A stretch of DNA of 64,000 bases. Origin: Spirochaetia bacterium (GTDB taxonomy: Bacteria > Spirochaetota > Leptospiria > Turneriellales > JAOUOS01). This document shows, piece after piece, positions 25,192 to 34,405 of this stretch (the stretch's first letter is position 1; the number at the start of each line of letters is the position of its first letter). The notes under the pieces are model-generated. The model was given only the letters and a program-made list of their open reading frames with translations, did not search any database and was not told the origin of the DNA. The position numbers and the translations under genes were made by a program. The stretch is taken from positions 62,001 to 126,000 of the forward strand of contig JAOUOS010000002.1 in the NCBI GenBank assembly GCA_029880285.1, read 5' to 3'.

Positions 25192-26502
25192 TTATAAAAG
25201 AACTACAACCTTTGTGCCGCCTAATTTTCTCTTTTTTAATATTATCTCGCCTTTATGCGCCTCAATTATTTTTTTCGCGATACTTAATCCAAGACCATAT
25301 CCTCCTGTTTTGCGAGACCGTGACTTATCGGTTCTATAAAAAGGTTCAAAAACATTTTTCATGTCTTTTTTGTAAATTCCCGGGCCGTTATCTTCAATAC
25401 TAATAATTATTTTATTTTCTTTTTTTCCAAGAATTACGAATACTTCGGGATTCTTTATTTCGTTTGCATATTTAAACGCGTTTTCAAGAATATTTTTTAA
25501 AGCGGTTCTTAACGAATCTTGATTTCCCTTGTACTCAGCATTTTTTATCGAATTTAAATTAAACTTTACTTTTGAATATATAGGTTTAAGTTTATCTGCT
25601 TCATCTTTAATTAATTTTTCAAAATTTACCGGCTTAAGTTCTGCTTTACTAAATCCTTCTCTAAATTTTTCAGTCTCAAGTATTTCATTAATCATGGTTT
25701 CTAATTCTTTTACGTCTTCTTCTATCCGTTTCTTTTTGCTGTTTTTTTTCATCATTTCTAGAGCAATCTTAATTCTTGCAAGAGGAGTTCTCATTTCATG
25801 GCTAACATCAATTAATAACCTTTCTCTTAAGGTTATCATACGTTGAACTTCTTTTGTCATTAAATTAAAAGACTTTATTAAATTTCCAAATTCGTCTTTT
25901 CTAGTTTCTGGCAAATGGGTATTAAAATTGCCTGATGAGATATCTTTAACCCCTTTTGAAAGCCATTTTACCGGTTTAAGTATTTTTCTAATAATTAAAT
26001 ACGCCGCTACTAGTATTAGGGTTAATATCGATATCATTGAAAAAAATAATCTTCTTATATGCGGCGGAGGCTTATCAAATTCTATCATAAATAAATAGCT
26101 TCCCTCTTTTTTATCAATTATGTAATACATATTTTTTTTATAATGCCCATGATCTTTGTTTCGAAAATGTCCACTTTGTTTTATGGTATTTATATCTGGC
26201 ATATTTTCATGCGTTTGCCATAATAAATTTTTTGATTCGTATCGTATTTTAAAACCATAATTATCAGATATACGAATTGCTTTTTCTTTATCTGGCGGAT
26301 GTTCCAAATCTTTTACTATATATTCCAAATAATTTTTTAAATTACGCTGAATTAAACTCTTTGACTCTTTATCTATTAACAGTCTAAAATGTATAATAGC
26401 TGAAAAATTAATAAGTATCGCGATTAAAACGGCGGCAATTATTAATTTAAAAAATAAAGAATGTCTTAGTCCGCTTATTTTCTTATAGTATTTATTTAGC
26501 AT
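25192..26502 (-). CDS. CpxA/EnvZ-like membrane sensor histidine kinase
   Basis: 436 residues. TM1 is about 16-38. A periplasmic domain of about 110 residues follows, then TM2 about 150-172, HAMP, HisKA with LLIDVSHEMRTPLARIKIAL (H near 241), and HATPase with KNILENAFKYA, EDNGPGI and GGYGLGLSIAKKI. The periplasmic domain ends in a His-rich stretch (HFRNKDHGHYKKNMYY) and FDKPPPHIRRLFF, reminiscent of CpxA-type and metal-responsive sensors. It lies 1 nt after its response regulator and is third in a CpxP-CpxR-CpxA-like operon. Confidence 0.9.
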   Translation of the reverse strand: MLNKYYKKISGLRHSLFFKLIIAAVLIAILINFSAIIHFRLLIDKESKSLIQRNLKNYLEYIVKDLEHPPDKEKAIRISDNYGFKIRYESKNLLWQTHENMPDINTIKQSGHFRNKDHGHYKKNMYYIIDKKEGSYLFMIEFDKPPPHIRRLFFSMISILTLILVAAYLIIRKILKPVKWLSKGVKDISSGNFNTHLPETRKDEFGNLIKSFNLMTKEVQRMITLRERLLIDVSHEMRTPLARIKIALEMMKKNSKKKRIEEDVKELETMINEILETEKFREGFSKAELKPVNFEKLIKDEADKLKPIYSKVKFNLNSIKNAEYKGNQDSLRTALKNILENAFKYANEIKNPEVFVILGKKENKIIISIEDNGPGIYKKDMKNVFEPFYRTDKSRSRKTGGYGLGLSIAKKIIEAHKGEIILKKRKLGGTKVVVLL

Positions 26503-26503
26503 T

Positions 26504-27181
26504 TTATTTTTCTATAAAGATATAGCCTTTACCCCAGACTGTTTTTATAATTTTAGATTTTTGTGAATTATCCCCTAGTTTTTGACGCAGACGGCTAACC
26601 AGTATATCTATAGACCTGTTAAAGGGTTCAAATTCATCGCCTTTAATATTTTCTGTTATTTCGTCTCTTGTAATAACTCTGCCTGAATTTTTTGCGAATA
26701 TTTCGAGCAAATCAAATTCCATTGTAGTTAAATCAATCAGCTTGTTTTTTACTTTTGCCTGCCGGCTTTTCAAATCAATTTCAACCGTATTTACCATTAT
26801 TTTATCTTCATCTTTTTTACCATTTCTTCGTAAAACAGCGCCAATTCTAGCCGCAATCTCACGTGGTTCAAACGGCTTAGAAATGTAATCATCTGCGCCT
26901 GTTTCAAGCCCCGCCACTTTGTCTGCAAGATCGCCTCTTGCAGTTAACATGATTACGGGAAAGTCGTATTCTTTTTTAATTTTTCTTAAAACTTCAAAAC
27001 CGTCTATTTCGGGCAACATAACGTCAAGAAGCAATAAATGAGGCTGATGGCTTTTCAGTTTAACAAATAATTCTTGCGGATGCGTAAAAGTTGATATACT
27101 GTATTGAAAATTTGTCAAATACTCTTTTAGCAATAAATTAAGTTTTGTGTCATCATCTAAAATATATATATTTTTATTCAT
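26504..27181 (-). CDS. OmpR/PhoB-family response regulator, CpxR-like
   Basis: 225 residues. Receiver about 1-118 with D10/D11, D54 (LLDVMLPEIDG), T (MLTARGD) and K (YISKPFEPRE). The winged-helix DNA-binding domain (about 130-222) has LTTMEFDLLEIFAKNSGRVITRDEI and GKGYIF. It activates or represses promoters after phosphorylation by the adjacent kinase. The SKPFEPREIAARI wording is close to CpxR. A 12-bp hairpin separates it from the Spy-like gene upstream. Confidence 0.94.
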   Translation of the reverse strand: MNKNIYILDDDTKLNLLLKEYLTNFQYSISTFTHPQELFVKLKSHQPHLLLLDVMLPEIDGFEVLRKIKKEYDFPVIMLTARGDLADKVAGLETGADDYISKPFEPREIAARIGAVLRRNGKKDEDKIMVNTVEIDLKSRQAKVKNKLIDLTTMEFDLLEIFAKNSGRVITRDEITENIKGDEFEPFNRSIDILVSRLRQKLGDNSQKSKIIKTVWGKGYIFIEK

Positions 27182-27197
27182 ATAATTTTTTATACTA

Positions 27198-27224
27198 ACA
27201 ATCCGCGGCTTTGCCGCGGATTGT
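27198..27224. repeat. 12-bp perfect hairpin between CpxP-like and CpxR-like genes
   Basis: Arms ACAATCCGCGGC (27198-27209) and its complement (27213-27224) with a TTT loop. It shares the CCGCGGC-TTT-GCCGCGG core style with the larger hairpin at 13916-13958. Within the operon it could act as a partial terminator that lowers regulator expression relative to the periplasmic protein. Confidence 0.65.
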
Positions 27225-27234
27225 AAAATACAAT

Positions 27235-27702
27235 TTATTCTTCACATTTTTCTTTCTTACTTTTTATATGCTCAGCAAGCTCTTTTTTCTGTTCGTCATT
27301 TAATACAGCGTGAAAAGCAGCTATTTGATCAACCATAAAAATTCGAAAGTCTTTCATTATCTGGCTATTTTTTTCAAAAACTTTGTTTACCGCGTCTTTA
27401 TCAAATGTTTCAGCATCTGCTTGATTTGCTAATACTTCATGCATTTCGCTTTTAACTTTTTCCAGTTCAGGAGTTTTTGTCAATATATTGTTCTTTATCT
27501 GGTAAAGTTTTTCTTCCTGAACTTCATTTAGATTAAGCTTGCTTGATATTTTATCAATCATTCGATTGATATGTTTTTCACCAAAACCCTTGTGGCAGGG
27601 TCTATGTTCGCAGAAAACACCTGCAATTAAAAAAACAGCGATAAAAGATATCGCCATTATTTTCTTTTTTTTTGAAATATTCTTTTTGCATTTGCAATTC
27701 AT
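27235..27702 (-). CDS. Spy/CpxP-like periplasmic protein
   Basis: 155 residues. A signal segment (Lys-rich MNCKCKKNISKKKK then a hydrophobic core ending AGVFCEH) may be a lipoprotein signal (Cys 31). The mature part is all helical with two LTxxQ-like motifs: LNLNEVQEEKLYQI near 57 and VLNDEQKKELAE near 133, as in Spy/CpxP chaperones that sense or buffer misfolded envelope proteins and metals. CxxC near the N-terminus and HRPCHKGFGEKH could bind metal. AAGGAG sits about 9 nt before the ATG. It leads the operon with the regulator and kinase. Confidence 0.8.
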   Translation of the reverse strand: MNCKCKKNISKKKKIMAISFIAVFLIAGVFCEHRPCHKGFGEKHINRMIDKISSKLNLNEVQEEKLYQIKNNILTKTPELEKVKSEMHEVLANQADAETFDKDAVNKVFEKNSQIMKDFRIFMVDQIAAFHAVLNDEQKKELAEHIKSKKEKCEE

Positions 27703-27955
27703 TTTTTTCTCCTTAAATTAAATGTTTGATTAAAAAATAAAAAAAAATTGTATCAGATATATTTCTTAAATATAAAAATTTGTAACAACAATAGAGTTTT
27801 TATTTATTGAATATTTTATTCATATTTTCAAAATGATAGTGTCCTATCAAAGAATCAATATTATATTTGAAAATTTTTCTAATAATATTTTATCCCTAAT
27901 ATAGAAGATATTAATTTAATTTTTTTTTTAGTGAGAATATTATATATTAAAAAAT

Positions 27956-28876
27956 ATGAAAAAAACAATTATAATTATTATATACTTATTAAGTGTAGTT
28001 TTACAATGTAAAGATAGTCTTAAAACCATACGAATTGGCGGTACAATATGGCCGGGATATGAGCCTTTATACATGGCTTCTTCTCTAAATTTTTTTAATT
28101 CAAATGTAAGAATGATTGATTTTTCTTCAGCTTCTGAGGTGCTTCGCTCGTTTGAAAATGGTAATTTAGAAATAGCCGCCCTTACTCTTGACGAAGTAAT
28201 TTATCTTCATTCAAAAGGATACAAACCTAAAATAATACTTATAATGGATATTTCAAATGGAGCCGATGTAGTTTTAGCCAAACCCTACATAAAAAAACCA
28301 TCCGATTTAATTGGCAAAAAAATAGGCGTAGAATACACGGCTTTAGGGGCTTACTTTTTCGCTCGCTTTCTTCAAGAAAATAATATAACGCCTGAAAAAA
28401 TTACTCTAGTACCGTCAGAAGTAGATAGCCATGAAAGCATTTATCTCGAAAACAAAGTAGACGCTGTTATTACCTTTGAGCCCATAAAAACAAAATTATT
28501 ATCAAAAGGTGCGGTCAATATTTTTGACAGCTCAAATATTCCAGGTGAAATTATTGACGTACTTGTAACGCGGGAAGATATTTATGAAAATAATAAAGAA
28601 GAAATCCAAAATGTTGTTAACGTATGGCATACTTCATTAGACTATATAAAAAAAGACTTTTCAGGCGCTACTAAATTTATGAATTCAAGATTAAAACTGT
28701 CTGAAGATGAGCTAAAAAAAACATATAAAGAGATCATTTTAGCAGACAAAAAAATTAATGAAGAAATACTTTCAGGCGAAAATCCTAAAATAAAAATTAT
28801 TCTTGAAAAATTATACGATGTTATGAAAAAAAACAAAATTATAACCCAAGAAATAAATATAAAGAATCTGTATTAA
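27956..28876 (+). CDS. NMT1/SsuA-type substrate-binding lipoprotein
   Basis: 306 residues. The signal ends VVLQC (Cys 18). The mature protein begins with IRIGGTIWPGYEPLYMASSLNFF, the classic start of NMT1/THI5 and SsuA-type binding proteins, followed by SASEVLRSFENGNLEIAALTLDEV, KPSDLIGKKIGVEYTALGAYFFARFL and DAVITFEPIKTKLLSKG. Such proteins deliver nitrate, sulphonates or thiamine precursors to ABC transporters, but no ATPase or permease gene is adjacent. Instead a membrane diguanylate cyclase starts 1 nt later, so this protein may work as its ligand sensor, in the manner of NspS with MbaA in Vibrio. No ribosome site before the ATG. Confidence 0.85.
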   Translation: MKKTIIIIIYLLSVVLQCKDSLKTIRIGGTIWPGYEPLYMASSLNFFNSNVRMIDFSSASEVLRSFENGNLEIAALTLDEVIYLHSKGYKPKIILIMDISNGADVVLAKPYIKKPSDLIGKKIGVEYTALGAYFFARFLQENNITPEKITLVPSEVDSHESIYLENKVDAVITFEPIKTKLLSKGAVNIFDSSNIPGEIIDVLVTREDIYENNKEEIQNVVNVWHTSLDYIKKDFSGATKFMNSRLKLSEDELKKTYKEIILADKKINEEILSGENPKIKIILEKLYDVMKKNKIITQEINIKNLY

Positions 28877-28877
28877 G

Positions 28878-30524
28878 ATGAAGTTACACAAATACTCTAT
28901 AAAAAAAATATACTTCAACACTCTTATAATAATTATTCTTTTAATTACCGGGGCTACGGTATCAGTTCATATACTTATAGAATTAAATAAAATTGATGAG
29001 TCAACTAAAGAGATGATAAGTTCGCAAGGTACTGAATTTCAAGGTATTTTTAATGATTTTTTACGAAGAAACGATATTCATCAAATAAAACGTGTTTTTT
29101 CATCGATGAGCGCGAGAAAAAATTTTGTCACTACATGGTTATCTAATCCTGAGGGAATTATTATTGTTTCTGACAACAATACAAATATTGGACAAAATGA
29201 AAAAGATTTGTTAAAAAAATATAAATTACCTCTGAAACATAGTAATAATAAATATTATTATAAAACTACCGAATACGCCAGTATACGTTACCCTATTATA
29301 TTTGGAGCCTCTATGGGAATTATTGCCCCAAATAGAAAGGGAAACTTCTGGCTTATCTATAATATGGCAGCCATACGGGAAGAAAAAATAAAAAATATTT
29401 TTATATTTTCAATGGGGCACTCTCTTTTAATAACAATGTTTTTATTATCTTTTTCAATTCTTTTATACAAATATGCAAAGGGACGAGTTTCCCGTATTGC
29501 AAGTTCTATTGAAAAATTTTCAGACGGTGACAGAAAAGTAAACTTTATCATCGAAGGGAAAGATGAAATTTCACAATTTTCTTATTTAATTCAAAAAAAT
29601 GCAAATAAATTGATACGCAGTGAAAAAACAATAAAAGCAAATGAAGAAAAAATTAAACATTACCTCGATATTATAGATAAATATGTTATAAGATCACATA
29701 CGGATAAATATGGAGTTATTAAAGAAATAAGTGAAGCTTTTTGTAATATATCAGGTTATAAACGTGAAGAATTACTGGGTAAACACCATAATATTCTAAG
29801 ACATCCAGATATGAAAAAAGAAACTTTCAAGAATCTCTGGAAAACAATTAAATCTGGTAAAACATGGAATGGTGAAATAAAAAATAGAAAAAAAAATGAT
29901 GGATATTACTGGGTTAGCGCAAAAATAATGCCAACCTACGACTCAAAAGGGAAAATAAACGGCTACGCTTCAATTCGAAATGATATTACTTATCAAAAGA
30001 AAGTAGAAGAAATTTCTGTGAAAGACGAATTAACAGGTTTATATAATCGAAGATATTTTAACGAAAACTTTCAAAATATCTTAAAGCGGAACTACCGCTA
30101 TAATAAGTATGCCTGCTTTATTATGCTTGATATTGATTTTTTTAAGAAATATAATGACACCTATGGTCATCTTATGGGAGACAAAGCCCTAAAAAAAGTT
30201 AGCGATTTGTTATCAAAATTATTTCAAAGAGCGGGAGATATATCTTTTCGGCTTGGCGGAGAAGAATTTGGTATTATACCTCATGCCAAACAAAGAAAAG
30301 ATTGTGAAACTTTATGTGATAATATATTAAATGCAATGAGACAATTAAATATTGAGCATCTGGCAAGCGAAACTGCTGATTATATGACCATCTCAATGGG
30401 TGTATGTTCCATAGAAAATTCGGTTAACCTTCTGAAATCTGAATTTATCTATAAAAAAGCAGATGAAGCTTTATACATCTCAAAAGACAAAGGCAGAAAC
30501 CAGTTTAGCATAATAAATATATGA
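28878..30524 (+). CDS. membrane PAS-GGDEF diguanylate cyclase
   Basis: 548 residues. TM1 about 12-32, an outward domain of about 145 residues, TM2 about 175-198, a HAMP-like linker, and a PAS domain about 265-385 (YKREELLGKHHNILRHPDM, typical of aerotaxis-type PAS). The GGDEF domain (about 390-548) has the active site RLGGEEFGII and an inhibitory I-site RAGD five residues before it, plus DIDFFKKYNDTYGHLMGD. It should make c-di-GMP and be feedback-inhibited. It forms a two-gene unit with the binding lipoprotein; a PilZ receptor gene is about 8 kb downstream. Confidence 0.92.
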   Translation: MKLHKYSIKKIYFNTLIIIILLITGATVSVHILIELNKIDESTKEMISSQGTEFQGIFNDFLRRNDIHQIKRVFSSMSARKNFVTTWLSNPEGIIIVSDNNTNIGQNEKDLLKKYKLPLKHSNNKYYYKTTEYASIRYPIIFGASMGIIAPNRKGNFWLIYNMAAIREEKIKNIFIFSMGHSLLITMFLLSFSILLYKYAKGRVSRIASSIEKFSDGDRKVNFIIEGKDEISQFSYLIQKNANKLIRSEKTIKANEEKIKHYLDIIDKYVIRSHTDKYGVIKEISEAFCNISGYKREELLGKHHNILRHPDMKKETFKNLWKTIKSGKTWNGEIKNRKKNDGYYWVSAKIMPTYDSKGKINGYASIRNDITYQKKVEEISVKDELTGLYNRRYFNENFQNILKRNYRYNKYACFIMLDIDFFKKYNDTYGHLMGDKALKKVSDLLSKLFQRAGDISFRLGGEEFGIIPHAKQRKDCETLCDNILNAMRQLNIEHLASETADYMTISMGVCSIENSVNLLKSEFIYKKADEALYISKDKGRNQFSIINI

Positions 30525-30690
30525 TTTTTCTAATAAATAACTATTCGACTCAAATTGCGTAAGTTACATCCTGTAAAAATAAATATTGAAATCATAATTG
30601 TCTAAATTTTTAACCCTCGGTTTTGACCCTAAGACCCAAGAGAATACCTGCCGAACTCATTGTTTTATTCTCGAGTAATTAAATTAATTA

Positions 30691-30719
30691 TTGACATACA
30701 ATGTCTAAACATATAAAGA
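30691..30719 (+). promoter_or_regulatory. possible promoter of the DUF3422 gene
   Basis: TTGACA at 30691-30696 with TAAAGA 17 nt later (30714-30719), or TATAAA at 15 nt. A short dyad GACAT-ACA-ATGTC (30693-30705) overlaps the -35 box. The start codon at 30729 would leave an unusually short leader, so this is tentative. Confidence 0.35.
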
Positions 30720-30728
30720 AAATAAAAT

Positions 30729-32066
30729 ATGCAAACTAATAAACAAAATACAATTCGTGAAGAAATTATCTATCAAATACATAGAGAGCTTCATGCGCGT
30801 ACATCTGTTCCCGTTGAGGCTCCTTCGAGAATTCGTCATACAGCATATATATTTACTCAAGAAGATTCTAAAATTCGAAAAGGAATTGAAAATGTATATG
30901 AAAAGGTTGTTGTCGATTTAGGCATTAAACTCTCAGCAATACGGCGTGAAGACAGATCTTGTTTTGTTGAAAAAATATTTCCCGATTCAAGCCGTCTTAT
31001 ATTAATATGGGAAGTTCATACCGAGTTTTATTCTTATACAACAATATATACGCCGGGTCAAAAAATAAAAAAAACATTTCTTGAATCAAAAGTTTATAAC
31101 CTGCCTGAATTTGAAACAGTAGGCAAAAAACTTCTCGATCTCGATCTTTTAGCTGTACCCGAACTCTCATTAAACAATGTTACAAAATCGTTTTTGAAAG
31201 AAGGTAATATATATGGCGGCAAGGTACTTGGCGGCGAAGCCTGTGTCTATACAACCTTTCAAACCCAAGAAACCGGACAAGAACAGTATGTTGTTTTATC
31301 AGGAGAGTTATCAGCGGGGCGACTTGGACGTTTAATTCGCAGAATTATTGAAATTGAAAATTACCAGCATTTGGTTTTATTTTCTTTACCTGAATATAGA
31401 AAACAAATTACTTATCTAAGGCAGCAAGAAAAACGCATCGCCAAAGATAGTGTAAAAATAGCTTCTGAATTGGCTTCAGAGCATATTAATGCCCATACAG
31501 AACACGAATGGCTGGTTAGTTTAACCCGCGATCTGGCAGATTTAATTCAATTAACAGAAAAAATGCGTTATAGATTTTCAGCAGCCGGTTCTTATTATGA
31601 TATTTTCTTAGAAAGATTAAAATGGCTACGCGAAAAAACAGGTGAAGGTTATCAGTCTCTTGAAGAATTTTTAACCGCTAGAGTATCTCCGGCTGTTAGA
31701 AACTATCGTAATTTTATAGAACGGGCAGAAGCTTTAAGCTCACAGCTTACCTCTCTTGGCAATATGATGAGAACCCGTATCAATCAAAATATGGAGCAGC
31801 AAAACCAGAAAACTCTTGAAGCCATGAACAAAAGAGTTAAACTTCAGCTTATTTTACAAGAGACCGTAGAAGGTTTAAGCGTCATAATTTTAAGTTATTA
31901 CTTAACCGGCTTATCTGGTTATGCTTTTTCTGCGTTAGAAAAATTTAATCTTTTACCGGGTGGATATAAAATTTGGACAGCGCTTTCGATACCTATCTGG
32001 ATTGTTCTTTCTTTCTTTATATCCCGACGCGCGAAAAAAATAATCAAATCACATACTTCAATTTGA
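30729..32066 (+). CDS. DUF3422 family membrane protein
   Basis: 445 residues of the DUF3422 family, function unknown. The opening REEIIYQIHRELHARTSVPVEAPSRIRHTAYIF is the family signature. The long middle is soluble and helical, and the last ~60 residues carry two membrane segments (about 385-405 and 415-437) with a basic tail. The family is known mainly from proteobacteria. It stands alone, followed by a 24-bp palindrome right at the stop codon. Confidence 0.85.
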   Translation: MQTNKQNTIREEIIYQIHRELHARTSVPVEAPSRIRHTAYIFTQEDSKIRKGIENVYEKVVVDLGIKLSAIRREDRSCFVEKIFPDSSRLILIWEVHTEFYSYTTIYTPGQKIKKTFLESKVYNLPEFETVGKKLLDLDLLAVPELSLNNVTKSFLKEGNIYGGKVLGGEACVYTTFQTQETGQEQYVVLSGELSAGRLGRLIRRIIEIENYQHLVLFSLPEYRKQITYLRQQEKRIAKDSVKIASELASEHINAHTEHEWLVSLTRDLADLIQLTEKMRYRFSAAGSYYDIFLERLKWLREKTGEGYQSLEEFLTARVSPAVRNYRNFIERAEALSSQLTSLGNMMRTRINQNMEQQNQKTLEAMNKRVKLQLILQETVEGLSVIILSYYLTGLSGYAFSALEKFNLLPGGYKIWTALSIPIWIVLSFFISRRAKKIIKSHTSI

Positions 32067-32090
32067 TTTTGTACTCTTAAGAGTACAAAA
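32067..32090. promoter_or_regulatory. 24-bp perfect palindrome after the DUF3422 stop codon
   Basis: TTTTGTACTCTT followed by its exact complement, starting on the base after the TGA. It can be read as an operator for the next gene (LVIVD lipoprotein, 75 bp away) or as a stem without loop ending the upstream transcript. A T-run lies about 10 nt beyond, at 32100-32106. Confidence 0.45.
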
Positions 32091-32164
32091 ATTATTGGAT
32101 TTTTTTCTTGCCATATCGTTTATTATACATAGATAAAAAATATTATGTAAAAAAGAGGCACAGT

Positions 32165-33478
32165 ATGAAAAAAATTAAATATCTGTTTATAATAGGGGCA
32201 ATAATATTCACGGTCAATTGTACCAACAAATGTGAAGGAATCGCTAGCTATCCCGCTGATATGGCAAATATAACGCCTGTTTATCTTTCTTATGACGAGT
32301 ACAGAACTTCAATTTCATCCGAGGCTCCACGAGAAATAAAATACGCGGGTAAAATATATGTTTACGCGAATTATATTTTGATAAACGAAAAATATAGAGG
32401 TATACATATTATTGACTATTCAGATCCGGCGTCGCCTCAAAATATTTCTTTTATAAACATTCCCGGGAACATTGACATGGCGGTTAAAAACAATATTTTA
32501 TACGCCGACAGCTATATAGACTTAGTGGTCATTGACATAAGCAATAAACAAAATATTCAGATTTTAAGCAGAGTGAACAATATCTTTCCTTACAAAACTT
32601 ATCAAAAAATAAATGACTATATTTATGAAGCCGAATATTACGGCGAAACAGATGAAACTAAAGGGGTTATAACAGAATGGAAAGAAGAATATTCAGATCC
32701 AGGTTTTTATTCCAATGAAGAATGTGACGGTTACATGATTGCAGAATCTATGGATTCAGGTAACCCGAAAGGCGGCAATACCGGCAAAGCGGGTTCGATG
32801 GCAAGATTTAATATTACGGGTAATAACGCAGATGGATATTATCTTTACGCTGTAAATAATGAGTCATTAAAAATTATTAATATAAACGACCCATCAAATC
32901 CCGTAAAAGAAAATGAAATTTCTTTAGGATGGGGTATTGAAACTATTTTTAATTATCAAAATATGCTTTTTATAGGCTCACAAACCGGAATGAAAATATA
33001 TGATATTTCAAATAAAACCCTGCCGGTTTTTCTTTCTGAATTTGCCCATGTTCAAAGCTGCGACCCGGTTATCGTTAGCGGTATTTACGCTTTTGTTACT
33101 CTTCGGGGGGGCACATCTTGTAGAAATTCAATTAACCAGCTTGACTTAATTGATATAAGCGATCCTACAAACCCTGTTTTGTTAAAAACATACGCCATGT
33201 ACAATCCGCATGGTTTAAGCAAAGATAATGATATACTTTTTATAGCCGAGGGAGAAGGCGGATTAAAAGTTTTCGACGTCTCTATACCTGAAGACTTAAA
33301 ATTAATTAAATTTGTAGAAGGTTTTCACGCTTATGATATAATAGCCACAAATAACACGGCCATAGTAACGGGAAATAATGGACTTTATTTATTTGATTAC
33401 TCAAATACGTCAAATATTACTTTAATAAGTCAAATTAACGCTACGGGTACTGTTCCCGAAGAATTAAACGGCTTTTAA
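32165..33478 (+). CDS. LVIVD-repeat lipoprotein
   Basis: 437 residues. I start it at the ATG at 32165 because AGAGG lies upstream and the next residues form a lipoprotein signal (MKKIKYLFIIGAIIFTVNC, Cys 19). The body consists of LVIVD-type repeats, each with the pattern D-I-S-(N/D)-P-x-x-P, for example IIDYSDPASPQNIS, IININDPSNPVKEN, IYDISNKTLPVFLS and LIDISDPTNPVLLK, predicted to form a beta-propeller on the cell surface. Ligand unknown. It is 36 nt before the TIGR02147 gene and probably in the same unit. Confidence 0.82.
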   Translation: MKKIKYLFIIGAIIFTVNCTNKCEGIASYPADMANITPVYLSYDEYRTSISSEAPREIKYAGKIYVYANYILINEKYRGIHIIDYSDPASPQNISFINIPGNIDMAVKNNILYADSYIDLVVIDISNKQNIQILSRVNNIFPYKTYQKINDYIYEAEYYGETDETKGVITEWKEEYSDPGFYSNEECDGYMIAESMDSGNPKGGNTGKAGSMARFNITGNNADGYYLYAVNNESLKIININDPSNPVKENEISLGWGIETIFNYQNMLFIGSQTGMKIYDISNKTLPVFLSEFAHVQSCDPVIVSGIYAFVTLRGGTSCRNSINQLDLIDISDPTNPVLLKTYAMYNPHGLSKDNDILFIAEGEGGLKVFDVSIPEDLKLIKFVEGFHAYDIIATNNTAIVTGNNGLYLFDYSNTSNITLISQINATGTVPEELNGF

Positions 33479-33514
33479 TGCTTTTTAACAGGTACCTATT
33501 GAAAATAATAAAAA

Positions 33515-34405
33515 ATGAATGACGAAAAAAAAATAAATATTTTCAGTTATCTTGATTACAGAAAATATCTGGCTAATTTATTTAATTTTTATAAAAAAGA
33601 AGAGAATTTAACTCTTAGACTTTTCGCTAGAAGGGCCGGTCTTGGCTCTCATTCTTTTTTAAAAAGCATTATTGAAGGCAGCCGTTCACTTTCTATTATG
33701 GGCGCCTTAAAAATGGCAAAAGGATTTCGCTTAAATAAAAGCGAAACCGAATATCTTGAGCTTTTAGTTAAATTTTCTTTGGCCCATGAAGTAGATGAGA
33801 AAAATGAAATTTATAAAAAAATTACAAAGCTTAAACCCAAAGATGAAATTAGTAAAATGGAAGAAAAACACTATTTTCTTTTTTCAAACTGGTATGTGTT
33901 GATGATAAGAGAACTGGTAACCCTGCCCTATTTTAAAGAAGACTATACGTGGATAGCTAAAACCTTAAACCCACCTATTACGAAGAAGCAGGCAAAAGAA
34001 GCCATAGATACTTTGCTTGAATTAAAATACTTAATAAGAGATAAAAATAACAAACTTGTTCAGGCAATGCCTGAAATTACCACCGGACCCGAAGTTAAAT
34101 CAAGCGCGGTAAAAAATTTTCATAAAAACCTTTTATCAATGGCGGCACGTTCTATTGATGAAACAAAAGCCCACTGGAGAGATATATCGGCCCTTTCTTT
34201 TACCGCGAATAGGCAGGAATTTGATTTTATTAAAGAACGTATTGTAGAGTTTAGGCGCGAAATTATACAATATTTAAAAGACAGCAGAGAAAATAATTTT
34301 CCTGAAGATATTTCAGACGATGAAAAAACGCTTTATAATTTGAATATTCAATTATTTAATGCCACAGAAATCTACTGGAAGAAAAAAAATAAGGATAATA
34401 TATGA
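33515..34405 (+). CDS. TIGR02147-family putative transcription regulator
   Basis: 296 residues, soluble. The start matches the TIGR02147/DUF4423 pattern: FSYLDYRKYLANLFNFYKKEE, then an HTH-like LRLFARRAGLGSHSFLKSIIEGSRSLSIMGALKMAKGFRLNKSETEYLELLVKF, later YTWIAKTLNPPITKKQAKEAIDTLLELKYL (a second winged-helix-like unit) and SIDETKAHWRDISALSFTANRQEFDFIKERI. The family is expanded in Fibrobacter, Bdellovibrio and some spirochaete-like groups and is usually found beside surface-protein genes, as here. Its TGA overlaps the ATG of the Lcl lipoprotein gene. Confidence 0.87.
   Translation: MNDEKKINIFSYLDYRKYLANLFNFYKKEENLTLRLFARRAGLGSHSFLKSIIEGSRSLSIMGALKMAKGFRLNKSETEYLELLVKFSLAHEVDEKNEIYKKITKLKPKDEISKMEEKHYFLFSNWYVLMIRELVTLPYFKEDYTWIAKTLNPPITKKQAKEAIDTLLELKYLIRDKNNKLVQAMPEITTGPEVKSSAVKNFHKNLLSMAARSIDETKAHWRDISALSFTANRQEFDFIKERIVEFRREIIQYLKDSRENNFPEDISDDEKTLYNLNIQLFNATEIYWKKKNKDNI

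Noticed and set aside
30541-30690. Possible c-di-GMP or other riboswitch in the less AT-rich stretch before the DUF3422 gene
   Set aside because: No recognised aptamer motif; no convincing stem arrangement by eye.
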